Below are positions 14,173 to 22,059 of a stretch of DNA of 22,912 nt, piece by piece; position 1 is the stretch's first letter; each line of letters opens with the position of its first letter. The notes under the pieces were generated by a model, which was not told where the DNA came from, ran no database searches, and saw only the letters and a list, made by a program, of their open reading frames with translations. The DNA is taken from contig DNXT01000290.1 of NCBI GenBank assembly GCA_003505795.1, positions 1-22,912 of the forward strand. Direction: 5' to 3'. Made by a program: the position numbers and the translations under genes. Source of the stretch: Lysobacteraceae bacterium (GTDB taxonomy: Bacteria; Pseudomonadota; Gammaproteobacteria; Xanthomonadales; Xanthomonadaceae).

Positions 14173-14731
14173 GTTTCACGATGATTCCAGTACCGCATAC
14201 AGCAGGTTTGTCAATCACTTAGGCGAGTTCAACATATGCCGGTGCTTTCCGAAACTTGACCCGGCTCCGAAATCTGCCCGCTCGAATGGGCATGGGTTGA
14301 TCTGGAAAAGCGCCGGGTGGTCTGGCCTGACAGCAAGACCGGCGGCCTTTCTAAGCCCATGAGCGAGGAAGCCTATCGCTTGCTGTCCACTGCGCCGCGC
14401 CGGAATGGCTGCCCTTATGTCCTGCCGTCGCCCAATGACCCGGCCAGGCTCTGACCCACGGTGAGCACTATGGCGGCTGGATGCGCGCGCTCAAGGCCGC
14501 AGGCGTGCCGCACGTCGGCACGCACGGCATCCGTCACCGGGCTTAGACCACCCTTTCTATGCCCAAATCTGGACTTCCCCCGCATCCACAGACATGTCCA
14601 GCCTCACGCCGCCGCCTAGTTTTCGAAGGCTTCGGGGTAGAACCCAAACCGGCGTCATGCTGCATCGACAGGCTCATCTGCTTCTGTGTCATCGCGTACC
14701 ATCCATATCTCGAGCTAGATGGGCGAACGCC
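14173..14731. other. Gap after tRNA-Arg: integrase scrap and unrecognised DNA
   Basis: Apart from the integrase remnant, 14173-14259 and 14547-14731 contain no gene I can support. Base composition is visibly lower in G+C than the core genes to the left. Open frames here are short, and the 66-codon one at 14559-14759 has no ribosome binding site or familiar motif. It reads as eroded mobile-element DNA. Confidence 0.6.
14260..14546 (+). pseudogene. Tyrosine-recombinase (phage/island integrase) remnant, truncated and frameshifted
   Basis: From 14269 the frame reads SEICPLEWAWVDLEKRRVVW, then a stretch with KTGGLSKPMSEEAYRLL, and stops at 14452-14454. In the next frame, from 14451, LTHGEHYGGWMRALKAAGVP runs on into GTHGIRHRA and stops at 14544-14546. 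These are consecutive parts of an integrase catalytic domain: the SEI(C)xLxW segment that should carry the first catalytic Arg just before it, the beta-hairpin Lys, and the HxxR box. A frameshift near 14450 and loss of both the N-terminus and the C-terminal Tyr make it non-functional. Its position 3' of tRNA-Arg is typical for an integrated element. Confidence 0.78.
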
Positions 14732-15586
14732 TCATGACGTTTCTGTGTCGCCATCGTGATGATCTGTCATCGCCGATATCTCCGCCCATGTTTCCATTTC
14801 GGAAGAGCGCGCCGCGATTTCTTCCCGGACATAGCCCACCGCGTCGGACCCAACAAGGAAATGCAGTGGCGGTTTTTCCGCGGCGGCCATCTTGACGATT
14901 ACATCACCAAACTTTTCCGGATCGCCCAGCTGACGATGGTTCATACCTTGGTATGCGCCTTCAAACTTACGGCGGACGGGCTCGTAGTCTGCGATATGAT
15001 CACCCGCCAATCGGACAGAACTGGGATCGAGAAAGTCTGTTCTGAAGAAGCCGGGCGACACGACCGTCACATCAATCCCAAAGGATTCGAGATCCTTGGC
15101 GAGATTGACACTGAAACCTTCGACCGCGAATTTCGACGCACCATAGATGGTGCAAAGATCGAACGCCACCTTGCCGCCGATTGAGCTGAGATTGATAATA
15201 TGGCCCGATCTCTGCGCGCGCATCGTCGGAAGCACGGCACGCGTCATCCTCATCAAGCCGAACACGTTCGTTTCGAATTGGCGTTCGATGTCCGCCTCCG
15301 ATGTTTCCTCAAAAATTCCAATCTGACCGTAACCGGCATTATTGACGAGGATATCGATGCGCCCAAAGCGTTCCATAGCGGCTTCAACGGCCCGTTGCGG
15401 CGCCTCATGGTCAGTGACGTCGAGCGGCAGGAAAAGCGTCCGCTCCGGATCGCCGCCAATTGCCTCGCCCAAACTGTCGGGATTCCGTGATGTGGCAACG
15501 ACCCTATAGCCTGCTGCCAATGCCGCGCGTGCGACTCCTAAACCTAGTCCTCGAGCTGCGCCCGTTACAAACCACGTCTTGGTCAT
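14732..15586 (-). CDS. SDR-family oxidoreductase
   Basis: The 284-residue classical-type short-chain dehydrogenase has TGAARGLG at 8-15, Arg34 after strand 2 (favouring NADP), NNAG at 82-85, Ser134/Ser135 in NLSSIGG, and Tyr148-Lys152 in YGASK. The C-terminal part (about 190-270) is the longer form found in many retinol- or carbonyl-reductase-like SDRs. Two in-frame ATGs occur, at 15590-15592 and 15584-15586. The second is preferred because GAGGA stands 6 bases before it, while it abuts the first. It is the last of a row of minus-strand redox genes; the substrate is unknown. Confidence 0.9.
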   Translation of the reverse strand: MTKTWFVTGAARGLGLGVARAALAAGYRVVATSRNPDSLGEAIGGDPERTLFLPLDVTDHEAPQRAVEAAMERFGRIDILVNNAGYGQIGIFEETSEADIERQFETNVFGLMRMTRAVLPTMRAQRSGHIINLSSIGGKVAFDLCTIYGASKFAVEGFSVNLAKDLESFGIDVTVVSPGFFRTDFLDPSSVRLAGDHIADYEPVRRKFEGAYQGMNHRQLGDPEKFGDVIVKMAAAEKPPLHFLVGSDAVGYVREEIAARSSEMETWAEISAMTDHHDGDTETS

Positions 15587-15980
15587 AGCCATTCCTCATA
15601 ATCTATTGCGTTTCAAATGCCGGAGTTGCGTGTACTCCCCTTTCGTGGACTTGCGCTCGCGCGTGTTCGCGACTCGCCGGGCAACGTCTCCGGCAGTGGC
15701 CTAGCCACTGCTCAAATGAGATCGCGCAGTTCCTTAAAGAACGCCGCGACATTTTCTTCGTGACGCTTGTAGTACGTCCACGGTCAATGTGTTGTTATGT
15801 GATCAGCTTGGCCCGCTGCAAGGCAGTGAGATAACAGGATAGACCTCCTGCTTTCAGCGATCGCTTCCCTCGGAAAGTGGTGATTCCGAAGACAGGGCTA
15901 ACACCATCGGGGTTGGGCTCATCAACAAAACAATACCATCTACGCAGCGACGGCGACGAAGATGACGCCGGAGTGCGCGA
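15587..15980. other. Gap between two redox genes with a 3' gene remnant
   Basis: These 394 bases carry no intact gene. On the minus strand, 15712-15783 reads PWTYYKRHEENVAAFFKEL followed by RDLI and a stop, with an in-frame stop immediately upstream. This looks like the last 20-odd codons of a lost gene, perhaps a small helix-turn-helix regulator of ArsR type, though that is a guess. The rest shows no motif I recognise. Confidence 0.45.
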
Positions 15981-16622
15981 TCAATACCAGGATGGCTTGG
16001 GACCATCTGTGCCGGGCTTGTTGACGCCCAGAGAACCACGCACGTCGCGGGACGGCTCCTGCACCAGTTTCACGATGAGATCGGCGACGCTCTTTCGCGA
16101 AACTTCGGTGCCCTTGAACGGCCCCCCCTTTTGCGTAAGTTCGTAGTTCACCTCGTCGCGATCGGTCAGCCAGGCCGGCCGAATGATCGTATAGTCGAGC
16201 TTGGATTCCTCGATGACACGGGCCGCTGCGCTGTAGGGTTCCAGGTAGCCTCCGTCGAGCTGCTCATGGTTCCACTTGCCGAAGGCGCCGGGTACCTCGT
16301 CGTAGATGCCGAGCGTCGAGATCCAGATGAGGCGCTTAACACCGGCCGCCTCAAGCGCCGCCACGACGGATTTCGCCTGGTCCTCGATGTCGTCGCCCGC
16401 CAGATTGGCATAGACGACGTCCTGCCCTTGCGCGACTTCCTGCAGATGCTGCGTGTCAGTGGCATCGCCTTCGATGACATTGACGCGATCGCTCTCCTGT
16501 TGCTTCAGTCGGTTTGACCTCCTCAAGTAGAGGGTTAGATCGACTCCTTCTTGCTCAAGGAACTGATGAATTGCGTGCCGCGCGATCTTGCCGGCTGCGC
16601 CTAATACAAGAACTTTACTCAT
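15981..16622 (-). CDS. NAD(P)H-binding atypical SDR (NmrA/SDR_a5-like)
   Basis: The 213-residue Rossmann protein has an N-terminal GAAGKIA motif (8-14) and then YLRRSNR, suited to NADP. It continues with EGDATD, VVYANLAGDD, RLIWISTLGIY, and a C-terminal YTIIRPAWLTD segment, all typical of atypical SDRs related to NmrA and biliverdin reductase-like proteins. The YxxxK catalytic pair of classical SDRs is absent, so it may sense or reduce through another mechanism. AAAGGAG lies 6 bases before the ATG. It follows the LLM gene by 110 bases, and a perfect 6+4+6 palindrome lies in that gap. Substrate unknown. Confidence 0.88.
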   Translation of the reverse strand: MSKVLVLGAAGKIARHAIHQFLEQEGVDLTLYLRRSNRLKQQESDRVNVIEGDATDTQHLQEVAQGQDVVYANLAGDDIEDQAKSVVAALEAAGVKRLIWISTLGIYDEVPGAFGKWNHEQLDGGYLEPYSAAARVIEESKLDYTIIRPAWLTDRDEVNYELTQKGGPFKGTEVSRKSVADLIVKLVQEPSRDVRGSLGVNKPGTDGPKPSWY

Positions 16623-16643
16623 GATGATCTCCTTTCTTAAACA

Positions 16644-16659
16644 TCTCCGCTATCGGAGA
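16644..16659. promoter_or_regulatory. Perfect palindrome, candidate operator or weak terminator
   Basis: TCTCCG-CTAT-CGGAGA lies between the LLM gene and the NAD(P)H-binding gene, 22 bases before the start of the latter. A 6-bp stem with a 4-base spacer fits a regulator site. The minus-strand continuation ATGTTTAAG gives only a poor T tract, so termination is less likely. Confidence 0.35.
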
Positions 16660-16732
16660 ATTACGTTGAGATGGAATCGGGTGTCGCGATGCCACAGGAC
16701 ATAAGGCTTTGGCGACATCTGATGCTTGTGCC

Positions 16733-17704
16733 TCAGGATGTATGCGCGCCGAAGCGAGGCACGATGTGGGACCCAAGCTCCTCCACCACTTCGGCTGCCG
16801 GGCGACGGCCATATTTCAGGTTGAGGATCACGTGATCGACGCCGATCGCCTCAAGGGCCTCGAGCAGCTTCAGGAGATGATCTCTGCCCAGCTTGAACCC
16901 TAAATGGATCGGCGTCGGAGGCGTGGAGGCCTGCGCGTCGAGATCGATGTACAAGGATTGGAGGAATGGCTTGTAGACATTCCCGACTTCTGCACAGACC
17001 GCTTTACGCCAGGTCTCGATGATTACTTGCTGCGCCTGTGGGGGGCGCGGATAGTTCATCCAGCCACTACTCTCCCGAGCGATCCACTCGACGGATTGGC
17101 GACTGTTTCCCGTTACGAAGAACGGAATCTCGGTCGTGGTGGGCTTCGGGATCAGGTCCGCATTCGCAAGGAGACCGCGCGTCCATTGCAGCGGCTCGAA
17201 ACTTGTACGCTGCGCTCGCCGGATGATGTCCAGGTTTTCCCGGAAGATCCCGCCCCGTTCGTCGGGGTCCACGCCGAACGCGGGGAACTCGACGGGGCGA
17301 TCGCCAGTGGCGACACCGAGAAGCAGGCGACCGCCACTCAGTTGATCCACGCTCGCAGCCGCCTTTGCGGTGTGAAGCGGATGGTGCAGAGGGATTGCAA
17401 TCGAAGCGGTACCAAGCGCAACCTTCGACGTCTGACCGGCGATAAAACCGAGGTAGACCCAAGGATCGAAGATCTGTCCTACGTCGCCGAACGTCGGATC
17501 GCGCAACGGCACATCACGAAACCACAGCGTCGAGAATCCAAGTTCTTCTGCGCGCTGCGCCAAGGAAACCTGATTGAGCATGGTCGGCATGTCACCCTGG
17601 AATGCCTCGATCGGGAAGAACAAACCCAGACTCAGACGGCCCGCCTTGAAAGTGTATTCGAACCCTCGATGCTGAAAACATGAAGCCGTGCTTGGCTTAT
17701 ACAT
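16733..17704 (-). CDS. LLM-class (luciferase-like) flavin-dependent oxidoreductase
   Basis: The 323-residue protein has the bacterial luciferase-like TIM barrel. Recognisable stretches are LSLGLFFPIEAF, LAQRAEELGFSTLWFRDVPL, FDPWVYLGFIAGQTSKVALGTASIAIPLHHPLHTAKAAASVDQLSGGRLLLGVATGD near the middle, and a long C-terminal alpha-beta tail. It resembles the BA3436-type subfamily (TIGR03571), as remembered. Such enzymes use reduced FMN or F420; the substrate here is unknown. The start at 17702-17704 is chosen because GAGGA precedes it at suitable distance, rather than the ATG 12 codons upstream. It lies 57 bases after the MDR gene and is probably cotranscribed. Confidence 0.9.
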   Translation of the reverse strand: MYKPSTASCFQHRGFEYTFKAGRLSLGLFFPIEAFQGDMPTMLNQVSLAQRAEELGFSTLWFRDVPLRDPTFGDVGQIFDPWVYLGFIAGQTSKVALGTASIAIPLHHPLHTAKAAASVDQLSGGRLLLGVATGDRPVEFPAFGVDPDERGGIFRENLDIIRRAQRTSFEPLQWTRGLLANADLIPKPTTTEIPFFVTGNSRQSVEWIARESSGWMNYPRPPQAQQVIIETWRKAVCAEVGNVYKPFLQSLYIDLDAQASTPPTPIHLGFKLGRDHLLKLLEALEAIGVDHVILNLKYGRRPAAEVVEELGSHIVPRFGAHTS

Positions 17705-17761
17705 CGTCAGTTTTCCTCTTTGGATTCTCCGAGTCGCCATTCGTCAGCTCTTGGGCGCTGT

Positions 17762-18754
17762 TCAATCTCGTTGAATTTCCACGACCAATCGGCCGCGCAC
17801 CTTTCCGGCGAGAATATCGGCGCCAGCATCGATCACCTTGCTGAGAGGGATCGTGGTTGTGATTTCGGCGAGCGTGGCGCGGTCAATATCCGCTGCGAGC
17901 CGAGTCCAGGCCTCCAGGCGGCGCGACTTGGGGCACATCACCGAATCGATGCCGAAAAGTGCGACGCCGCGCAGAATGAAGGGGGCTACGGAAGCCGGAA
18001 GGTCCATCCCCTGTGCCAAGCCGCAGGCCGTGACGGCGCCGCCGTACTTCGTCATTGAGAGGACGTTGGCGAGCGTGTGCGAACCGACCGCGTCGACTCC
18101 CGCTATCCAGCGTTCCTTTCCCAGCGGGCGTCCTGAACCGGACAACTCGCTGCGGTCAATGATTTCAGCCGCGCCGAGGCCTTTGAGATAGTCGGCTTCG
18201 TCCGCGCGTCCGGTCGAGGCGATGACGTGCCAGCCAGCTTTGGCAAGCAGTGCGATTGCCACTGAGCCCACGCCGCCCGCTGCGCCGGTGACAACGACGG
18301 GGCCGTTGTCCGGCTTCAGCCCGAACTTCTCCAGCGCCAGGACACTCAGCATGGCTGTAAAACCCGCAGTGCCTATCGCCATGGCTTCGGCAGACGTCAT
18401 GCCTGCGGGCAGAGGCACCAGCCACCCGCCTTTGACCCTGCTTTTTTGGGAAAAGGCGCCAAAATGGGTTTCACCGATACCCCAGCCAGTGAGAACCACG
18501 TGATCTCCAGGGCGGAAATCTGCGTTGCTTGAGGCTTCCACGACACCCGCAAGGTCGATCCCGGGGATCATCGGGAAGCGTCGCACCACGGGCGCCTTAC
18601 CTGTCAGCGCCAAGCCATCCTTGTAGTTGAGGGTCGAATGCGTCACCCGAACTGTGACGTCACCGTCCATCAAGTCCGTGTCGCTGACGTCTTTAAGGGA
18701 GACGGTTTGCTCATCGCCGTTCTTTTCAATCACGATCGCCTTGAACGTGCTCAT
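17762..18754 (-). CDS. MDR-family NADPH-dependent oxidoreductase, AcuI/YhdH-like (acrylyl-CoA reductase type)
   Basis: The 330-residue zinc-free medium-chain dehydrogenase has STLNYKDGLALTG (40-52), PGIDLAGVV (64-72), GDHVVLTGWGIGETHFG, the Rossmann glycine run TGAAGGVGS (156-164), and a C-terminal LAGKVRGRLVVE. These are the marks of the YhdH/AcuI group, which reduces acryloyl-CoA and other electrophilic enoyl compounds. GGAGAAG precedes the ATG. A 15-base palindrome (18773-18787) lies 18 bases upstream and is shared with the repressor gene, so expression is likely under that repressor. The exact substrate cannot be read from sequence. Confidence 0.92.
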   Translation of the reverse strand: MSTFKAIVIEKNGDEQTVSLKDVSDTDLMDGDVTVRVTHSTLNYKDGLALTGKAPVVRRFPMIPGIDLAGVVEASSNADFRPGDHVVLTGWGIGETHFGAFSQKSRVKGGWLVPLPAGMTSAEAMAIGTAGFTAMLSVLALEKFGLKPDNGPVVVTGAAGGVGSVAIALLAKAGWHVIASTGRADEADYLKGLGAAEIIDRSELSGSGRPLGKERWIAGVDAVGSHTLANVLSMTKYGGAVTACGLAQGMDLPASVAPFILRGVALFGIDSVMCPKSRRLEAWTRLAADIDRATLAEITTTIPLSKVIDAGADILAGKVRGRLVVEIQRD

Positions 18755-18772
18755 GTCGCTTCTCCATTTAAT

Positions 18773-18787
18773 TAGACCGATCGTCTA
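18773..18787. promoter_or_regulatory. TetR-type operator upstream of the MDR gene
   Basis: TAGAC-CGATC-GTCTA is a palindrome in the 55-base gap between the repressor gene and the MDR gene. It is nearly identical to the site before the repressor itself (19453-19467), with one central base different. Flanking bases AT and TA are shared as well. Confidence 0.75.
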
Positions 18788-18809
18788 TAACTGGATAAAA
18801 AAATAGGAA

Positions 18810-19442
18810 CTAAGCTCGGATCATGGCGAAAAAGCCATTTGCAAAGGTTCTGAGCGCATCACCACTACGTTCGAGTTTCGCGCGCAAGACAGCGCCTTCC
18901 CAGCCTATCCAAAAGAATGCCGCGAGCTCATTGGTGTCATGGTTTGGGCCAATTTCGCCTTCCACCTGAGCGGCCCGCAGACATTCTGCCGTTCGATGCT
19001 GCCAATCGAGGAAGACGTCGCTCAGTTGCTTTCGGAAGGATTCGGGCAACGCACCCATCTCCTGGCCCAGATTTCCAACCAGACAGCCCCGGGAAAATGC
19101 TAAGCGCGCCATGGCGTCCTCAGCATCGCGCGTAAACGCCTCAAGGCGTTCCAGATACGTTCGCCCGCTGTCGGCGAAGAATCGTTCGAGCCTACGCGCG
19201 AAATACTGCCCATAGCGGTCGATCAGTTCGGCACCGAAGGCCTCCTTGCTGTTGAAATAGTGATAAAACGATCCCTTGGGCACGCCTACTGCTTTCAAGA
19301 TCTCGTCGATCCCCGTTGCCGAGAAGCCTTTTTCTGTCAACGCTGCCAAGCCTGCCCGCACCAGCGACTCACGGGTTTCATTGAAACCCATGGCGGCTTT
19401 CGGGGGACGCCCGCGACGGCGAGGTGCGGTGGCAACGTTCAT
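18810..19442 (-). CDS. TetR/AcrR-family repressor, NemR/AcuR-like
   Basis: The 210-residue protein has an N-terminal HTH (about 23-70: TRESLVRAGLAALTEKGF, VGVPKGSFYHYFNSKEAF) and an all-helical ligand domain. The motif SRGCLVGNLGQEMG places Cys120 where NemR-type electrophile sensors carry their conserved GCLxxN cysteine; a second Cys is at 154. It has a basic N-terminal tail (RRRGRPPK). It is first in a row of same-strand redox genes and has a 15-base palindromic operator between its candidate promoter elements, so autoregulation is likely. Sensing of quinones, aldehydes, acrylate or hypochlorite is inference from the family. Confidence 0.92.
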   Translation of the reverse strand: MNVATAPRRRGRPPKAAMGFNETRESLVRAGLAALTEKGFSATGIDEILKAVGVPKGSFYHYFNSKEAFGAELIDRYGQYFARRLERFFADSGRTYLERLEAFTRDAEDAMARLAFSRGCLVGNLGQEMGALPESFRKQLSDVFLDWQHRTAECLRAAQVEGEIGPNHDTNELAAFFWIGWEGAVLRAKLERSGDALRTFANGFFAMIRA

Positions 19443-19444
19443 GG

Positions 19445-19480
19445 GCTTAAATTAGACCGTTCGTCTATAGAATGCAAGCG
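19445..19480 (-). promoter_or_regulatory. Promoter of the TetR repressor gene
   Basis: On the minus strand, TTGCAT is followed after 17 bases by TAATTT. The 15-base palindrome listed separately fills this spacer, so a bound repressor would block RNA polymerase. The -35 and -10 matches are moderate. Confidence 0.5.
19453..19467. promoter_or_regulatory. TetR-type operator upstream of the repressor gene
   Basis: TAGAC-CGTTC-GTCTA is 10 bases upstream of the repressor start, within its presumed promoter. The arms are identical to those at 18773-18787. Two copies in front of two genes of the same cluster make a chance palindrome unlikely. Confidence 0.75.
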
Positions 19481-19481
19481 A

Positions 19482-19551
19482 ATTCTGGAACGCATGCAGG
19501 CTCATGCCAAGCGCTTCGATACCGAGGTGATCTTCGACCACATTCGCACCG
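19482..19551 (+). pseudogene. trxB: Fragment of a thioredoxin reductase gene
   Basis: The plus strand reads ILERMQAHAKRFDTEVIFDH followed by IRTA. This is closely similar to the internal segment of bacterial TrxB that reads LMERMxxHAxxFxTEIxFDHI. Similarity stops abruptly at both ends, so only about 23 codons of a 320-codon gene survive. It abuts the repressor promoter on one side and unrecognised DNA on the other, as expected at a recombination joint. Confidence 0.6.
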
Positions 19552-19890
19552 CCGGCACTGGAGTGGCTGGTGCTTGCATGACCTAGCATTTGCCCGCGGC
19601 GTGCAGGGAAGCCGCGGCCAGCATCTTTGGGGGTTGGCCCGGTTTCGTACAAGCAGTGTCTGGAACGAGTTGACGTGCGGCGTCCGTCCATGGCGACCAC
19701 CCTCCATCGCGGGGCGGCGCGCACCGCGGCGCTACTGCCCCCCTCCTGAAGCCTGCCTTGGGCCTCTCCAAGCGCTGGTCCAGCGCCCCGACGCTGCAAC
19801 GCCTGTACCTCGCAGCCGCGGAACGATACGGCAGGGCTGGCATGCCGTCCTCGAACGACGCCGTCCATCCGGGCCCGACGGCTGCCTGCG
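19552..19890. other. Unrecognised DNA between the trxB fragment and the GGDEF-EAL gene
   Basis: About 340 bases of higher G+C than the redox cassette. Overlapping open frames on both strands have no ribosome binding site and no motif I recognise. It is likely a rearrangement junction or gene debris. Confidence 0.5.
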
Positions 19891-22059
19891 CTATGAACCC
19901 GCATTCAAGAACCGGGGCGCGAATTCGGACGCGGGCGTCGGTTTGCCGAGGAGATACCCCTGTACCTCGGGGCAGTGGTGCCGCTTGAGGAAGTCGAACT
20001 GCGCCTCGGTCTCGACACCCTCGGCGATCACGTCCATGCCGAAACTCCGCCCCAGATAGAGCACCGCCTTGACCACCGCTCCGTCCTCGGCATTGACGTG
20101 CACGTCACGGATGAAGGACCTATCGATCTTCAGACGCGACACCGGGTAACGCTTGAGCAGGCTCAGCGAGGCGAAGCCGGTGCCATAGTCGTCGAACGCG
20201 AGGCCGATACCGAGCCGGCGCAGATCGTGGAGCAGCTTCAGCGTCCACGGATCGTTGCGCAACATGATGTTCTCGACGATTTCGAGCTCGAGCGACTCCG
20301 GCGGCAGGCTGAACTCGGCAAGAGACCGCTCCACGACGTCCAGAAGCTGGCGGGAGCGGAACTGGACTTCGAAGAGATTGACGCTCATGCGGAAGGCCGG
20401 GACAAAGTTGCGCCATTCGGCCGCCTGCCGACAGGCCGTGCGCAGAATCCAGGTGCCGACCTCGACCGCCGACGGCTTCTGGCCGAGCACCTCGATGAAC
20501 GACACCGGCGTCAGCAGACCCCGCTGCGGATGCCTCCAGCGAATCAGCGCCTCCGCGCCTGTCAGGCTGCGGTCGGGCACCGAGAACTGGGGCTGGTAGA
20601 AAAGCTCGAATTCGTCGTTCTCGAAAGCCTGTTTCAACTCCTGCTCGAAGGCGCGCCGCGCGACGGCGACCTCGCGCAGCGCCGGGGCAAACATCTCGTA
20701 GCGGCCCTTGCCCGCCGCCTTGGCGCGGTAGAGCGCGAGGTCGGCGGCCCTGAGCAGCTCGTCGGGTCCATTCCCGTGCTGGGGCGAAAGAGCGACGCCG
20801 ATACTGACTCCCGCCAGGATGCGCTGGCCGGCGAACTCGTACGGCTGCGAGATCAATGAGACGAGTTGCGCAGCGATGCCGGCCGCGTGGCGTTCATCGT
20901 TCCCCGGCAACAGGACGGCGAACTCGTCGCCGCCCAGGCGCGCAACCATGATGGCTTGCGCGCAAAAGCCACTCAGGCGTGCGGCAACGTCGCGCAGGAC
21001 GGCGTCGCCGGCGGGATGACCCAGCGTATCGTTGATGTCCTTGAAGCCGTCCAGATCGATGAGCAGCACGGCCGCGGGCACTCCGCCTTCGACGGTCGAC
21101 TTCAGGCGGCTCTGCCATGCGCCGCGGTTCGGGATATCGGTCAACGCATCCAGGGAAGCAAGCCTGAACAAGCGCTCCTCGTTTGCCCGCCGCTCGGTTA
21201 CGTCCCGAACGATGGCGCCGACGCTGATGGCATCCCCTTCTTCCCAGGTGGAGAGGGAGAACTCCGCCGGAAACTCGCTGCCATCCTTCCGAAGTCCCGA
21301 CAGCTCGATGGTTCGATCGGCCAGTTCCATCTTCTCGCCCTTGCGCAGCCTCCCGACCTCCGCCGCATAGATTGCCGACAGGCTTTCGGGGACTATGGCC
21401 TCGCTGGTGTGGCCGATCATCTCTTCGGCGGTATAGCCGAAAAGCCGCTCGGCCGACCTGTTCCAGAAAGTGACCACTCCTTTCGAGCTGGAGCAGATAA
21501 TGGCATCAGGAGAGGTTTCGGCAATGTTCTCGAAGCGGCTCTGGCTGATGGTGCGGATGTACTCCAGCCTCCGCGTCTCCATGCGATCCATGACGAGCGC
21601 GGCGATGTCGACCAGGTTGCGCCGGTCCTCGTCGGAAAAATCCGCGTGCGCCTTCGTATCGATCAGGCATACCGTGCCTATCTTGTGCCCGTCCGGCGTG
21701 ACCAGCGGCTTTCCGGCATAGAAGCGGATGAAAGGCGGACCCAGCACGAGGGGATTGGCGGCAAATCGCGGATCCTGGACCGCGTCGAGGATCACAAGAA
21801 TATCGTCCTGCACGATGGCATAAGAGCAAAACGCCACCTCGCGGCTGGTTTCGCAAACGTCGAAACCGATATGCGCCTTGAAGAACTGCCGATCGCGCTC
21901 GACCAGCGATACCAGCACGATCGGGACGTCGAAGAGCCGGGAGGCCAGCCCGGCCAACCGGTCGAAAGCCTGCTCCGGGGGCGTATCGAGAAGGGGATAT
22001 TCCGCGACGGCCCGGAGGCGAGCCTCTTCGTTTTCGGGTAGCGGATACGGGTGGTTCAT
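19891..22059 (-). CDS. GAF-PAS-GGDEF-EAL cyclic-di-GMP signalling protein
   Basis: The 722-residue cytosolic protein has no membrane segment. A GAF domain (about 25-165) contains RQFFKAHIGFDVCETSREVAFCSYAI. A PAS domain (about 175-295) ends IVRDVTERR. The GGDEF domain (about 300-460) has an intact GGDEF at 376-380 and no RxxD inhibitory site before it. The EAL domain (about 475-715) has EAL at 503-505, NLFEVQ, EIVEN, DDYGTG (623-628), Lys644 and EGVE (680-683). Both catalytic centres look complete, so it could make or break c-di-GMP depending on its sensor input. The start at 22059 is chosen for its GGGAG site; an upstream ATG at 22128 lacks one. It stands alone near the end of the foreign-looking segment. 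Confidence 0.9.
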   Translation of the reverse strand: MNHPYPLPENEEARLRAVAEYPLLDTPPEQAFDRLAGLASRLFDVPIVLVSLVERDRQFFKAHIGFDVCETSREVAFCSYAIVQDDILVILDAVQDPRFAANPLVLGPPFIRFYAGKPLVTPDGHKIGTVCLIDTKAHADFSDEDRRNLVDIAALVMDRMETRRLEYIRTISQSRFENIAETSPDAIICSSSKGVVTFWNRSAERLFGYTAEEMIGHTSEAIVPESLSAIYAAEVGRLRKGEKMELADRTIELSGLRKDGSEFPAEFSLSTWEEGDAISVGAIVRDVTERRANEERLFRLASLDALTDIPNRGAWQSRLKSTVEGGVPAAVLLIDLDGFKDINDTLGHPAGDAVLRDVAARLSGFCAQAIMVARLGGDEFAVLLPGNDERHAAGIAAQLVSLISQPYEFAGQRILAGVSIGVALSPQHGNGPDELLRAADLALYRAKAAGKGRYEMFAPALREVAVARRAFEQELKQAFENDEFELFYQPQFSVPDRSLTGAEALIRWRHPQRGLLTPVSFIEVLGQKPSAVEVGTWILRTACRQAAEWRNFVPAFRMSVNLFEVQFRSRQLLDVVERSLAEFSLPPESLELEIVENIMLRNDPWTLKLLHDLRRLGIGLAFDDYGTGFASLSLLKRYPVSRLKIDRSFIRDVHVNAEDGAVVKAVLYLGRSFGMDVIAEGVETEAQFDFLKRHHCPEVQGYLLGKPTPASEFAPRFLNAGS

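Noticed and set aside
14547..14731. Insertion-sequence end or transposase fragment
   Set aside because: Some phrases looked transposon-like, but no terminal repeat, DDE motif or known protein segment could be established.
19583..19843. Minus-strand frame including LGHAS, reminiscent of an integrase C-terminal box
   Set aside because: The box is isolated, no preceding HxxR region is in frame, and the opposite strand carries the more convincing TrxB similarity nearby.
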